Origin: Anas platyrhynchos
Lineage: Eukaryota > Chordata > Aves > Anseriformes > Anatidae
DNA: 64,000 nt
Direction: 5' to 3'
NCBI RefSeq assembly: GCF_047663525.1
Contig: NC_092600.1
Location: forward strand, 4,770,001 to 4,834,000
Shown here: piece after piece, positions 14,201 through 26,609 of the stretch
Layout: each line of letters opens with the position of its first letter
Numbering within the stretch: the stretch's first letter is position 1
Notes under the pieces: model-generated
The model's database searches: none
What the model saw: the letters and a program-made list of their open reading frames with translations, nothing else
What the model was told of the DNA's origin: nothing
Made by a program: the position numbers and the translations under genes

Positions 14201-14757
14201 GCTGCGAGCACTCAAAGAAAAACGTGATTTGAGAAATACCTTTCTACAAGCTGTAAATATTTGTAAGCACTGGAGCATTTTGTGCATCTCCCACCAACTT
14301 CTACATTTCCCATTCAGAACAGGAGAACTTCATTCACCGCTCACAGCTTCCAGCAGCGGGGACACAGAGGGACCACAACTGAGACGCTCGCTGCATTTTC
14401 CACTTGTTCCATGTGACATTTTTAGCCTGAAGCCTGGAGAGAAGTGAGTTTTTAGAGAAGGATTTTGATATCACAAGCACGAGGGGTGCTGAGGGAGAAG
14501 GCACACCAGCAGCAGGCGATGCCACACAGCCGGCAGCGGAGGGGCACCGAGTGCTGCAGCTTCCAAACCAGAGCCGGGTGGGTGCCGCGGTGCTACTGAG
14601 CCAGCCCCAGAGGAAATGCCGGATCCTTCTCAGAGCACACTTGAGCTCGTTGCTCTGACACTAACACTGAGCTGAACCATACAGAGCTGGGCTGCCAAGC
14701 AAGGCACCCATGCACGCAGCCAGGCAATTTCATCACCACCTCCCGCAGCTGATGTTG

Positions 14758-14799
14758 AAAACAAGTTCACTGCAACCACGTTGTTTTCTGAACTTGTTT
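14758..14799. repeat. Short inverted repeat (11-12 bp arms)
   Basis: AAACAAGTTCA pairs perfectly with TGAACTTGTTT across a loop of about 20 nt. No gene or terminator role is evident in this intron. Confidence 0.7.
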
Positions 14800-17700
14800 G
14801 TGTGATGCAACAAAGTCAGGAGGAGTTACCTTAATCATTTGTATTGCTCTTCTTTTTTTTCTCTTTTTTCCTTTTTTTTTATTGCTTTTTTCTCATTGCC
14901 ACGAGAGGGTCCCCCATGCACAGCAGGGCTGGCCCCATGCTCCCCAGCACTCCCACATCAGACTGAACAGCCGAGGAAAAATGCATCTGGCGAGCTTCTC
15001 CCTGAAAATACATCGTGCACGGGCATGGATTCACTCAGCAAATTGGAACCAGTTGGTATCTGGTTGTGAGTGTGCTCGGCGCTCACCATAAAAGTGGGTC
15101 ACTCCAGAGGAAATGGTCCTCTGGGGATTTCATACGTGTTTTACAGCTGATCCAGATATTTTCCTGAGGGAAAAATATACCGATCAGGAAACGTCTCCCC
15201 TGCTAAGGTTCCTAAAAGCTTTCTGTACACCAGGAGAGATAGGGATGGAAGAAAAAGGTTAAACAAGCAAGGATTTGAGCCAAATCTTTATATTATTCAG
15301 GAGAGCTTACTAAGAAACTGCAGCTGAGTTTTGCAAGCAAGTCAGAACAAAGTCTAGCCACCAATTCAGAAAAATCATGATGAAATCCGAAGCTTCCATT
15401 TCTTCAGCGTGAGGCAGAGCTCCGTGGGTGACAGGGAAGTCGCTGCAGCCTGCCAGGAGCTCTGCTGCCCAAGCACAGCGTGTCACAGACCTTGCTGGAG
15501 CAAGGAGCCCAGCATGGGACCTGCTGCCAGCAACACAGGATCCTGCAGAGCTCTGTCCTGCCCCAGTCCCTAGGACACGAGGTATTCGTGCACCAGGTGG
15601 AGATGCCTCTTCTCTGGTTAGCCACGTTCAAACATGTTCTTGCAAGGCAGTTTGACCCAACACGAGCATCGCAGTCCTGTACTTCTGCTGCAGATAATCA
15701 CAGTACCGGATTCCAGAAGAGCCAAATTGGCATCATTTGTCAGGAACAAAAGGAATTAAACAATAACCACATAAATCAGAGTCAAGTGCTTGTGACAAAG
15801 AACAGATTCTTACATTTTAACCTACACAGATTTCATCTTTCCACTCACACGGACGCCTGCTAATTGAGCTGCCCAAGACGACCTATAAAACTTAATTAGC
15901 AGACAACCAACTACATGAAGTAACGTGTTAGAAATAAGTTCCTATTTTCTAGCCCACAGTTCCTGAAATGAACCACAGAGATAACCTCTAGTCATATTTT
16001 TTTCCTCCAGCCTGCCTATGAAAATGAAGCTGATTGTGTATCACGTTGGTTTTTTCCACGTGTAACTCAATTAGCATGAAAACCTGTCTGAAAAACCACA
16101 TCCTGATGGTTGCTGGCTGCAAGAGCATAAAATCACTTGTGGAAATCCCAGGCTGCCCTGGCCAGCAGAGCTGCCTGTCACTCACTCCACAAGCACATGG
16201 CATTCTGGCACGACACAGGTTGGGGCTTCTAAAGACATCTGACTTACCTCCAGGGTACCCTGAGGAGTCAGCCTAGCATGAAAACACATACCCTTCTCCT
16301 ACAGGTCATGGGGAAGAAACATCTGCTGTTGATTCAATCCAAAAAAATCAAAACTAATCACTACAAACAGTTACTTCAATCTTCTCTCTAGTAAAGATTA
16401 CTCCGAAGGAGCAGTTCCTGCTCATGCGTGAAGCCTCATTATTCATCTCTTGATTGCAGGTACAGAGGGAGGAAAAGGATTCCACCTGGAGAGCCAGATC
16501 GCTGCCCTCAGTCAGGAGGATGTCCCACAGGTGAGACCATCATCAGATGAGTGCAATGCTGATAGGTTTTTCCCTTTATTTTTTCAAACCCTTTTCCCAC
16601 CCCTCGTAGCAGACCGCAGCTCTTTGCCTTTCTCCCAAGTTTCCTTTGGGGCTGAAGCTGGGCTCACAGGTTCCAGGTGTGCTCATCTGCAGCTTTGTTT
16701 GGGGCCTGGCAGAGGTCAGGCTTCACGAGCATTCACGTTCCTAAATAAATGTGCCCACCTGGCACTGACCCACAGCACCGAGAGCAGCCCCAGCACCTCC
16801 CTGCCAAGGGGCCAGGCAGAGCTCAGGGGCTCACAGCCAAAAATTTGGTGTTTAACCAACCTGGTGTGGATGTGAGGGACCTGGCAGTGCCATGGTGCTG
16901 AGCTCTGTCCCCTTGGAGCAAGGGGACCAGCACCACAGACCCCAGGAGCTCTCGGGGCCGTTCACCATGAGGTGGAAACTCCAAGCCAGGAGGTGAATCA
17001 GGTGTAAGCCGGAGCAATACGAAGGGGAGAGGAGGAAAACCAGCAGCTCTCGATTCTCCCACAGGACGGGATGGGTTACAGTTGCTTTCCCAGAGGAAGG
17101 AAAAGATAAGTAAGGGAAAAAGCCTGACCTGATGTGAGGTAACTTCAGGGATGGCTCACACCACTGACAGGGAGTCATGAGGCTGGATAAGGCACCCCAC
17201 AGATCTGCAGCCACCGACCTTTGGGGGAAGGAAAAAGGAAGGAACAGCTGCTGCAGCGAGGCCCTCCCAGCAGTCACCGGCACCTCCGTGCATCTAAAAT
17301 GGACTCAGCTGCAGAGCAGGTGGAGGTGTGAGCTCACCAACGTGATTCCAGGAGTGAGGTGTTAATTTCCTGACAGCGGTTCTGGCTGTGTTATGTCAGC
17401 TTGCAATCCCTAAGCAGCACCAGACACTGCCCCCATTCGCAGGGGCATACCGGGACAGCCTTTATTCTCTCACAGCCCCAGCACCAGCACTCCTTCCCAC
17501 AAGGAGGGCAGAAATTCAGGACCTCAGGACCGTGTTTTGTCCCAAGGGGTAAAGGACACTGTCAGCCCTCTCAGAGGTCACCAGATTCCCTCTCTCACCG
17601 CCTCATTTCCTACCCAAGCAGGGTGCTGGGGCAAGGAGAGGGGTGTTGATGCCAACAGGGGTGTTTTCAGGCTGAAACTGTTCGAGCCATTTAGTTTTCC

Positions 17701-20700
17701 AAACAATCCCAAACTTTCTTCCAAGTGATTTTCCTCGTGGTTAAGCAATAGACACACACACTAATTAAAGCATTCACTCGACTCAGAGGTCAGAATTAGC
17801 AGAAGGCCTCTTGGTGCTCAGAGGAAAAAGAAAATGGAAACCATCCTAAGCAGATCAAATTATTCACTCGCTGGGTCCCTCACTACCTCCTGCTTCTTGG
17901 GATAACTTCTTTAAGTTAATTTAGACTTAAAAGCCTCAGTGCACATCTGCAGCAGTCCTCATAACCAGCCAGACTGCTGCCTCGGGGGCTGGGGACATGG
18001 CACACACACCCCCTACTGCAGCACACTCCTGGCAGCCCATCCTGCTGTGCCCTCACAGAGCCCTACTGACCATTATGGAGATGTTTGAGGACATCTGATC
18101 CACCCAAATTTGAGAAGTTTAGAAGAAGCAGGTCTGTAGATATTCCATACTCAACCTGAATGAATCCTGCCCAGTGAGAAGTCACTCGGAGGTGCCAAGA
18201 TCAGCCCAGGCTGTGCAATGCCCTAACACAAGGCTCTCATGGCAGAAATGTTTACGGTATAAACAGCGTGAAAACTCAGTCTGCTACAATTCTTTCTGGC
18301 TGAACAATCAATAAACAATTACGTTTTAACATTTTAGGTATGTGAAAGCACATCAATGTGCCTGCCTGAAGGATTCCAGTGACAGCCATGAATTTTGTGG
18401 ACACGAAGTCCATCAGTCCAGCAAACAAACACAGCATCGATGTGTTCCCTCGGGAAACATCCAGCAGCACGTTGTCAGGTTTTGAGTCATACATCCTAAA
18501 TTCATGGTGGTGCATGTAAAGATTCACACAGCTACCTGGGACCGCCCTGCAGCAAACCCGATGTTCCTGGGCAGTCCTGCACCACTGCACTGCCTTCCCA
18601 GGCTCTGCTGCCAGCTGGAGGAGGCAACACGACCACTACGGCTTCTTCCAGCAACCACAACGCAAACTGTACCAGCACAGAGCTCTGAGAAATAAGCCTC
18701 CACCTAATTCCACCAAGTTCTTGTGCACCTCAATAGGCCGTTCTATAATTCACACTGCTGAGGGGTTTCACAGCAGAGCAGCAGCCATGCAAGGGGCTCC
18801 TTACAGCGGTGCTATGAGGCCGGGCATCCCTGCTGCAGGGAAACAAAAATCTTCATGAGCAGAGCCAAAAGCACACACACCCCTCGAGCCCCAGGTCAGT
18901 GCCAACGCAGGCTTTTCTCTCTCCGACCCCCAGAATGGAGTTTCAGTGGGTCTGAACTACCTGCGTGAAACCCAGCCAGCACCGCCTCAGGAAGCAGAAC
19001 TTCATCCTCTCTTCCCAGCACGTGGAAGAGCTCATGTTTTGCTTGGCAGCTCGGTCTGTTCCAAGTACACACATTAGGAAAACCACAGCTGGAGAGAGGT
19101 GAAAAGGTGCGTTTGAAGAGCAAATCCCATTTGGTGTACGCAGCAAGTACGAGGTTCATTTCAGCAGTACAAACACCCAGGCTCTCTTCCAGCTTTCAAG
19201 ATGCTAAAGGCTCAGTACAGCAAATTTTAGATATCACCCAGGCAGCATTTTGTGCACAAATGGCCTTGAACAGAGCAGGAGACATGCATGCTCTCCCTGC
19301 TGCCAACATGCAGGTCCCCAGCACAGTCCCCACAGCTTTCATATTCCAAAGTCCTGGTTTACCAAAGGACGAGCAGCCAAATTGCTCCCAACTCCATTTC
19401 TGAGCAGGAAGAAACTAGCATGCATCCTCCCAGCTGCACACAGCCCCCAGTTCACTCCTAACCCCTTCCAGCAGCTCGCCCCATTGGGACTGCTTCCCAG
19501 GGACCTTTGTGGCTCCCTACAGCCACACACTCCAGCCTGAGGGAAAGGGCAAGGAATCATGCCCACGGGGTGAAAAGCAGAGCTGTAGGGGAAAAAACAT
19601 GAAAAAACAAACCCCTACATCCCATGCAGGCAGATAGTAGGCTATACAGGCTTCACAGCAAGGAAGGAGGCTGCGTGCACGCAGCCAGAGCCCGATGCCA
19701 CCCAGCGCTGCCCGAGCCTTTTTTGGTCCTTGCTCAGGGCATACATTAAAAAAAATAACAAAAGAGCAAAAAGATTTGTGCTCCTTGGGCTAGACACTGG
19801 CTGCTACAACACAAGTTTGTCTGAGTTCAGGGCATGGAAAGTTTCTGAATTTAAAAGGAATTATCTGTTTAACACAGACTGGATTAATTAGGGTTTATTG
19901 CAGAACTGTATTCTGCACTAGAAAAACACCACCACATATTTATCAAATTTTAACCATGATTACTGTGTTTTATTGTTTCATAAACTTGGAGAATGTCATG
20001 TCATGATCTATTTCATCTCCGACTTTCCTTTCCATCTAGAAACCATTACATCTGCTCCGAGGAGAAGCCGGCCCGGCTGCACATGGACGTACCGCGGGAT
20101 CCTGCTTGCAATGAAAGCGATCTGCAAGCGATTCTCATGGAGAGCAATCCTCACAGGCATCCTGTGAAGCCAGAGCTAAATAACAAACAGGGCTTGCACA
20201 AACAGCGCCAAACACCACGGGCAGCTTGGCCGTGCCACTGGGGGCTTGCAAGCGATTTTCTAATCCCCTTGCTCTCTCCACCACCGCAGCAGCACCGAAC
20301 TCTCTGCTCCAGCCCTCATGAGCTCCAGATGCCCCCACCCACAGCAGTGGCTGTGCCTGTGACCGGTCTCCTTCCTGCTTTATTCCAGCCCCACGTGGGA
20401 ATTTCATTTACAGCCCCTCTATAGCCACCCACCCAGCTCTTCATTCAGCTTCATTGGGGTTTAAATCCCGTTTGGATGTTCTGGATTTACCAGCCCGATT
20501 ACAGGGCTATGTTCTGCCTTCTCTTGATGGTTTTCTGGTCTCCGCTGGAACAAGGGAGATACCCAGACAACAAAGCCTCTGCCTGACACTGCCTGCAGTT
20601 CCCCCAGAGCTATTGGGTTGATCTGACACCACTTTGGAGACATCGTGCTCCAGGCAAGCTGGGTGCAAAAGCCTCGCTTTGGTTAGCCCGACATCAGCAC

Positions 20701-22120
20701 CCCACCGAGCAGGAGGGCTGACCATCCCCACGCTTCTTTAATCATAGCTGGCATCCCATTAACGCTCAATCTGGGAGTTGTGGCAGGCTCCGAAGAAGGG
20801 AATTCTTTCCATGCTGCCACCCGGGCGCTGTGGCTGTGCCGCAGGGCTGAGCCCACACCGTGCCAGCAGAGAAAGGAAGGGTTGGAGCAGCTCCCCTCCG
20901 GCTCTCCCCAGGTTACTGACAGCCGGTCTCAGAGCTGGGAAAAGTAAGAAAACCCTTGGCCAAGCACACTGCAAGCTCCTCGCTGAGGCTGTGACACCAG
21001 AAGCATGCAGCAAGCAGCTGGTTGGGATGAGCTGAGAGCCCATATTGCCTGTCCCCTGCCAGCAGGTACCTGGGAATAAAGCTCCAAGCAGGGATAAAAT
21101 CCTAACACCCAGTCCCAAACACCAGTGACCGGGTGCCTGCCTCTGGCCACAAAAAAAAACAAAAAAAGTTCAAAGCTTCCCCCTCGTTACCCACCAAACA
21201 CACCATTCACCCTCAGGTGCCACCACCACATCTGTCACAGAGACTTCCAACACTTATCCTGCTTCTTATAAAGCCTGGAGAGCTCGATGTTAGCTGATAA
21301 ACTCTGAAACAATAGAATTTACAAGTGCAAGAAACACTTTTTCCCCCCCCTTTTAAAACTTCTCCATTTGAAGCAGTTTGCTGGGATTTCTGCCAGGGTC
21401 TGGTGGAAAGTTTTTACATCTGGGCTGTACAATTAAAATGTCAAAGCCGGAGATTATTTACTGTATTAAAAGGAAATCTAAAGAAAAGCCACACATTTTT
21501 GAGTCAGATTCTTCACTGAATTATGCCGGGACCATCTCCTCATTCAGCACGGGCCAGTATTTCACATACTGCTACAGCTGGGACCGGGACCCAGCCACTT
21601 TGAAGGTCTTTGGTGCTTTGCCCCCTTCCCACCCCAAATCCCTCCCTCCTTCCCCAGCCGTCCCGCTCACAGCAGTGCCTCGAGTACCCCTCAGCACGAC
21701 GGGTGCCCTCACCAACACACCATTTGCTCCCCTGCATTAACAGCTCACACTCAGCAGGTGATTACATGCAAACTGCCTGGGTGTGAGGCTCTGGCAGAGG
21801 TGGCAGGACACATCTGTGCTACACAGGCGTGGTTCGCTCACTAAGGCTGCTGCTTCAGGTCATGACGACTATTTTAGAGCCAAACAAAGCAGGTAAGGTT
21901 GCCCAGTGCAGCAGGTTCCCATTCAGCTTCTGCAGACTTGCAGCAGGATGCTCACAGCAGGCTAACAGCATCAAAACTGTGCCCTTGGGCAAGAAGGATG
22001 AACTCAACCTGTCGGGTTCCCAGGACTACCCAGTTAAACTACCACACTGGGGAACTCAGAGATGGGTGCGGGTGAGCTGTTCCACCGGACATCACTGCAA
22101 CCGGACAAATCCGCATGCAC

Positions 22121-22190
22121 AATCCTAATAAAAGTCCTCAAGCCCTAATAAAAAACATTCAATCCTAATAAAGACGAAGCAAGCCCATTA
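22121..22190. repeat. Degenerate short tandem repeat based on CCTAATAAA
   Basis: Three copies of (A)(A/G)(T/C)CCTAATAAA start near 22121, 22142 and 22161, with a weaker fourth near 22183, at a period of about 20 bases. Confidence 0.55.
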
Positions 22191-22977
22191 AGGACAACCA
22201 GGACCAATTACCTAGCTAGAACCAGGACTGAGTACAACCCGAGGACCTGAAGTTACATTGGGCTGGGAGCTGCCTTCCAGCCATAACTCAAGCTGCTTGC
22301 TCAGCAAAGGGCAGGCAGCACAGCAGAGCATCTACCAAGAGCTGAGAGGCTGGCGCTGTGAAGCAGGTTTGCTGTCGTGACAAGTTGGTGTGCCTGCAGC
22401 CTTTGAGTTACAGATTACACCAGGATCCCGCCCCCCCGAGCCATGGCTCACCCAATGGGAAAGACATTTCTGATAGGGGTTGGTGCCCTTTTGGTTTTAA
22501 TTATTCGTTCGCAGCTCCATTTTGGGAGGGTGGGAAGGGTGGAAAGACCACGAAGGAAATGACATGTCAAGATGCATAAACTGGTAAGGAAGACAAGCAA
22601 ACCAAGAGGGCTCCTCCAACCAAAAATATCTGCAGAGAACAAGTTGGGCTCTCCAGGCCCAGTTTGAGATGCATTATTTATAGATGAGAGCTCAGGAGTC
22701 GCATGTGAACAGAAGAGAGAGGCTTAAATGATAACACATTAGTGATGTTTATACATCCAGCCCAATCCCTAAATAGGGACCCAGGCAGCAGGGCACGCAG
22801 CTTTGATGTATTTTTACCTAGAGGAGCTGGAAAAAAAAGCAGATTTCAGCTGCTGGGAGCTGCATGAGATGCTTGGCACTGGAAAGCTTCAGTTCAGCCC
22901 CGACTTGTACCATTTATGGCTCCAACCAGCAAATCCCTTTGTGCTGCTCAAAAAAAAAAAGAAATCCTCCCTGACTT

Positions 22978-23005
22978 TAATAAATAAATAAATAAATAAA
23001 TAAAT
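22978..23005. repeat. (AAAT)n microsatellite
   Basis: About seven perfect AAAT units in COL23A1 intron 2. Confidence 0.9.
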
Positions 23006-25978
23006 CTCTCTTAAAACTACCCGGGAAGGATGCCTTCATTGCAATAGTCCCACAGAGGTGTTCAAAACACAGTCCTCGTGTCGTCCCTCCCTGGAAGTGA
23101 GGGCCCCGATTAGGGCTCGGCTGCACAACCCCAATAGAGCAAAACAAAACCATTTCACAGCCCACAGCCTGCCTGGATCACCTTCCAAATGCTGGCAGCC
23201 AGGAGAAGGAAATCAAACCCCCAGTCCCCAGGAGGATCTCGGCCACTCGGTCTCCTCACCGTGCTCCTTCCAGCTTTTGCACTTGAAGCCATCAGCTAAA
23301 GACAAATCACCTTCAGCAGACAATATTAGCCAAAGCCTCAGGTGCTGATGGCTGCACCATCCACAGGCCCTTCCACTCTGTCCCGATTTGAGTGGAAACA
23401 GCTCCAGCAAAGGGCCTGGATCTGCTGGGAGCCGTGCTCCAGCTGGCCCCACTCGTTAGGCTACCCCTTACTCCTTGGCACAGGAACAACCCCAAAGAGC
23501 AAAGATTGATGGCTGCAGCCCAGGGCCCCACTTCCACCAGGACTATTGCAGATTCCAACCAAGCACCAGGGTCAGGTCCTGGAGCAGTTTGGCACGGATC
23601 ACCAGGCGGCTGGCACCGCTCAGCAGCCACCTCGCCACCCGCCTGGCACAGCCCCAGCTGGTTTTATCAGCGCTGGCGAGCTGCAGCCTGCACCCCGAGC
23701 AGCCGCTGCCAGTCCCCTGCATTCTGCAGCACATCCTTTGTCGTAACAGCTCGTCCTGCCCCAGCATCATTTATTTTAACTGCAGGCATTAAAATAAAAC
23801 ACACACAAGCAGGAGCGCAGTCAGCCACGTGGGAAAAGCTGCCCCAAAGGGAAGGTGAGGAGCTTGCCTACTGATTTTTCCCCTTACAGCAAAAACTTCA
23901 CCTCTAGGAGTCACCTTCCTGCCATAAGGGCTGCTCCACCTGCTGTTTTTGCCCAGATCCCCTCTTGCTGTGTTTCTCCAGGAGCCATCTCAGCGAGGGT
24001 TCCCAAACTGCCACGTCACCCGCCGTGGCTCGCAGCCCCACTGAACTTCTCTGCTCAGTAGCCTGAGGAGCACACACACACCAGTTTATGGGGTAAAAGC
24101 AGCACTTCACACGAGCGGAGCGTTATCAAGGTCAACAGCTGGGAAGGTAAAGACCCCCGAGAAGCATCTTAGGGCTGAAGATCTTAGAGTCGGGCCACGT
24201 CACCCTTCCATGAGCCCAGCCACACGCAGGTAGACACCTACACACCTCTGCTTTGCTTCCTGCTGCAATGAGTTCCACTCCAGTGCATCTCAATCCCCTA
24301 CTTCATCTTTTAAAAGGGACAGAGAGAATGCAGGGACTTTCAAGCATTTAACATTCATTCCCAGGCTGAAAGGCAGCCCCACCTTGCCAAGAAAGGAAAA
24401 ATATTAAATACCACAAGACTCACCACAGAGCCACGTCCTGACCTCCTGGAGACCTCCAGACTCAAGCCTGATCCAAACAATCGATGAAAAGCCCCAGGAG
24501 AGCTCAGCGGGTGAATATGAGACCTCTTGGCACCACAGCGAGCTCAGGCTTTGCAGGAAGGGGAGGGAGATGCCCTCAAACACACCTGGGCTGAAGGTGG
24601 CTCATCAGGAGCAGCAGCTGTACGCAGTTAGTGGCAGAAGCAGGTGAAGCCCTGCTTGTTAATGCCCCAAATGGGGCAGTGGTGCTCCCCTCTGCAGGAC
24701 GGGGGGAGCAGCTCTGCTGCATTTCCATCCCCGTTCCCCAAGACATTCGGAGGAAGCAGAGACGCTCCTCATACCTCTCCTGGGAAGGGAAGCAGTGGCA
24801 GTGGGGTCACTGTTGGGGTCGGAGGGGATGTGAAGGGGGCTGTGAGGGAGGGAGCTGGCCGTACAGGGCCAGCATTGTGATATGTGAGCGAGGCAGGGGC
24901 ATCTTCACCCATCCCTGCCGTGTCACAGCCCCTCAGTGTGCAGCTGAGACAAAAAATCCTTCTTAAAACATTCATTTGGACTTTTAATACTTGCATTAAG
25001 AGCTTCCCTATGAATAAGTTGGAAAGTCCAGCACGTGGTTCTGATTATCTTGCCCTGACAAGGATGCTGGGAGGCATTCAGAGGTCCAGCGCTCCCCACT
25101 GGGGCTGCCAGCACATCAGGCTGCAGGGCAGCAGCTAAAGAATAAAACGCTCCTTCACGTGACGATGCTTTGAAAGGGGGTTTTGGATCCCAAATGACAC
25201 AGCGTCAATGCGTGTGTTCCCCTCCCCGAGCGCATGCAGTTTTACACCCAGGGAAAAGCAAACATTTTCAACATTTGGTGGCAAAGGCCAAGCTCCTTGG
25301 GGAACCAGTGCCAGGTTTGATGTTGCTGGCTCAATTCAGTCGCTCTCCGTGGGATTTCTGCCAGAGGCACTGAGCTCACTGTGTAAAGAGGCTGAAATTC
25401 AGGGTAACGAGGGCACGTAGACATGCGGCCGTGATACAGCCATAGGGAATCCCAAACAACAGCAGTCAAAGCTTCCAAAATTAGGTATCAAATCATTTTT
25501 AAAGCAACGCAGATCAACAAAACTGTTGTTTTCAAGCCACATGTAATTACCAGCCCAAACCAAATCAGGACGGAGCCAACCAGCATCACCCGTTCCCCAC
25601 AACGCCATTCCCCTGGGATGAGCTCTTGGCACAACATCATCTAGCGGGGCCTATCTGGAGCAAAGAGGAGATAAAATCTGCAAAAAACAGTAAAAGAAGA
25701 TGGCATTTATCCACCAAGGAGAAGGAATGTGTTTATCTTTCCTTGCTCTTCTGTTTTCATTGCATTTTGTTTTGCCCACTTAACACTAACAAGCACTAAT
25801 GAGTATGTACACACACAGAATTACATATGTAAAGGTGTGTCTATATTTATATCCACGCATATATCGGTACAGTTATAAAATAAAGGCCTTCTTTCTTGTG
25901 AACACTATCCATGGATGGGATGGAGACGGGGTCCTTCCAACTTCAGATCCCCTCATTAACTCAAAAAAGTGGGTTCTG

Positions 25979-26070
25979 TTTTTTTTTTTTTTTCTTGCTA
26001 TCCCCCCCCCCCAGTGCCTGCTTTAACAAAACGCAGTCTCCCCTCTACTCTTTTTATTTTTTTTTTTTTT
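25979..26070. repeat. Low-complexity cluster: T15, C11 and a second T-rich run
   Basis: Fifteen T at 25979, eleven C at 26002 and a T-rich run at 26051-26070 lie close together. On the minus (transcript) strand these are A and G runs. Confidence 0.9.
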
Positions 26071-26554
26071 CCCCTTGCATACAAGCGGGGAAGCCTGGCT
26101 TTTATCAAAGGCCTGAATGTGTCTTTGTGTCACTACAACCGAGGGGAGCCCAAGCAGGGGGGTGGCTGTGCTGCTGCTCCTGCAGATACTACAAACCTCG
26201 CGTGTCTGATCGTCTCCAGCGCAGCCGTCTGCTGCCAGCACCAGGGCACGGCAGCGCCTGGGGACGCTGCGAGCATCGATGCACTCTGACCTCGTGTCTG
26301 TGTGAAGAAACTGTTTAAAGACTGGGAATCTTTTCACTGGGAAAATGAAACAGAGCTCCTTAAGGTCTGGCTTAATTCACATTGAAGCAGCTCCCAAGCA
26401 GCCAAAATGCAGTGCTTTTATCCTTAATGCCAAAGCGGGCTGCATGAACTGCCAGGCTGGGCCCGAACATTTCTTCTTGGGGAAGCTAACCGTACCTTTG
26501 GGATTTAAGAAAGATTTGTATACAGCCCTGGTCTACAAAACGGGGAACTCAGAA

Positions 26555-26609
26555 ACAAAAGCAAACCAAACAAAAATCAAACAAAACAAAACAAAACAAC
26601 AACAAAAAA
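26555..26609. repeat. A-rich low-complexity tract with (AAAAC)n
   Basis: AAACAAAAC-type units with interruptions over about 55 bases in COL23A1 intron 2. Confidence 0.8.
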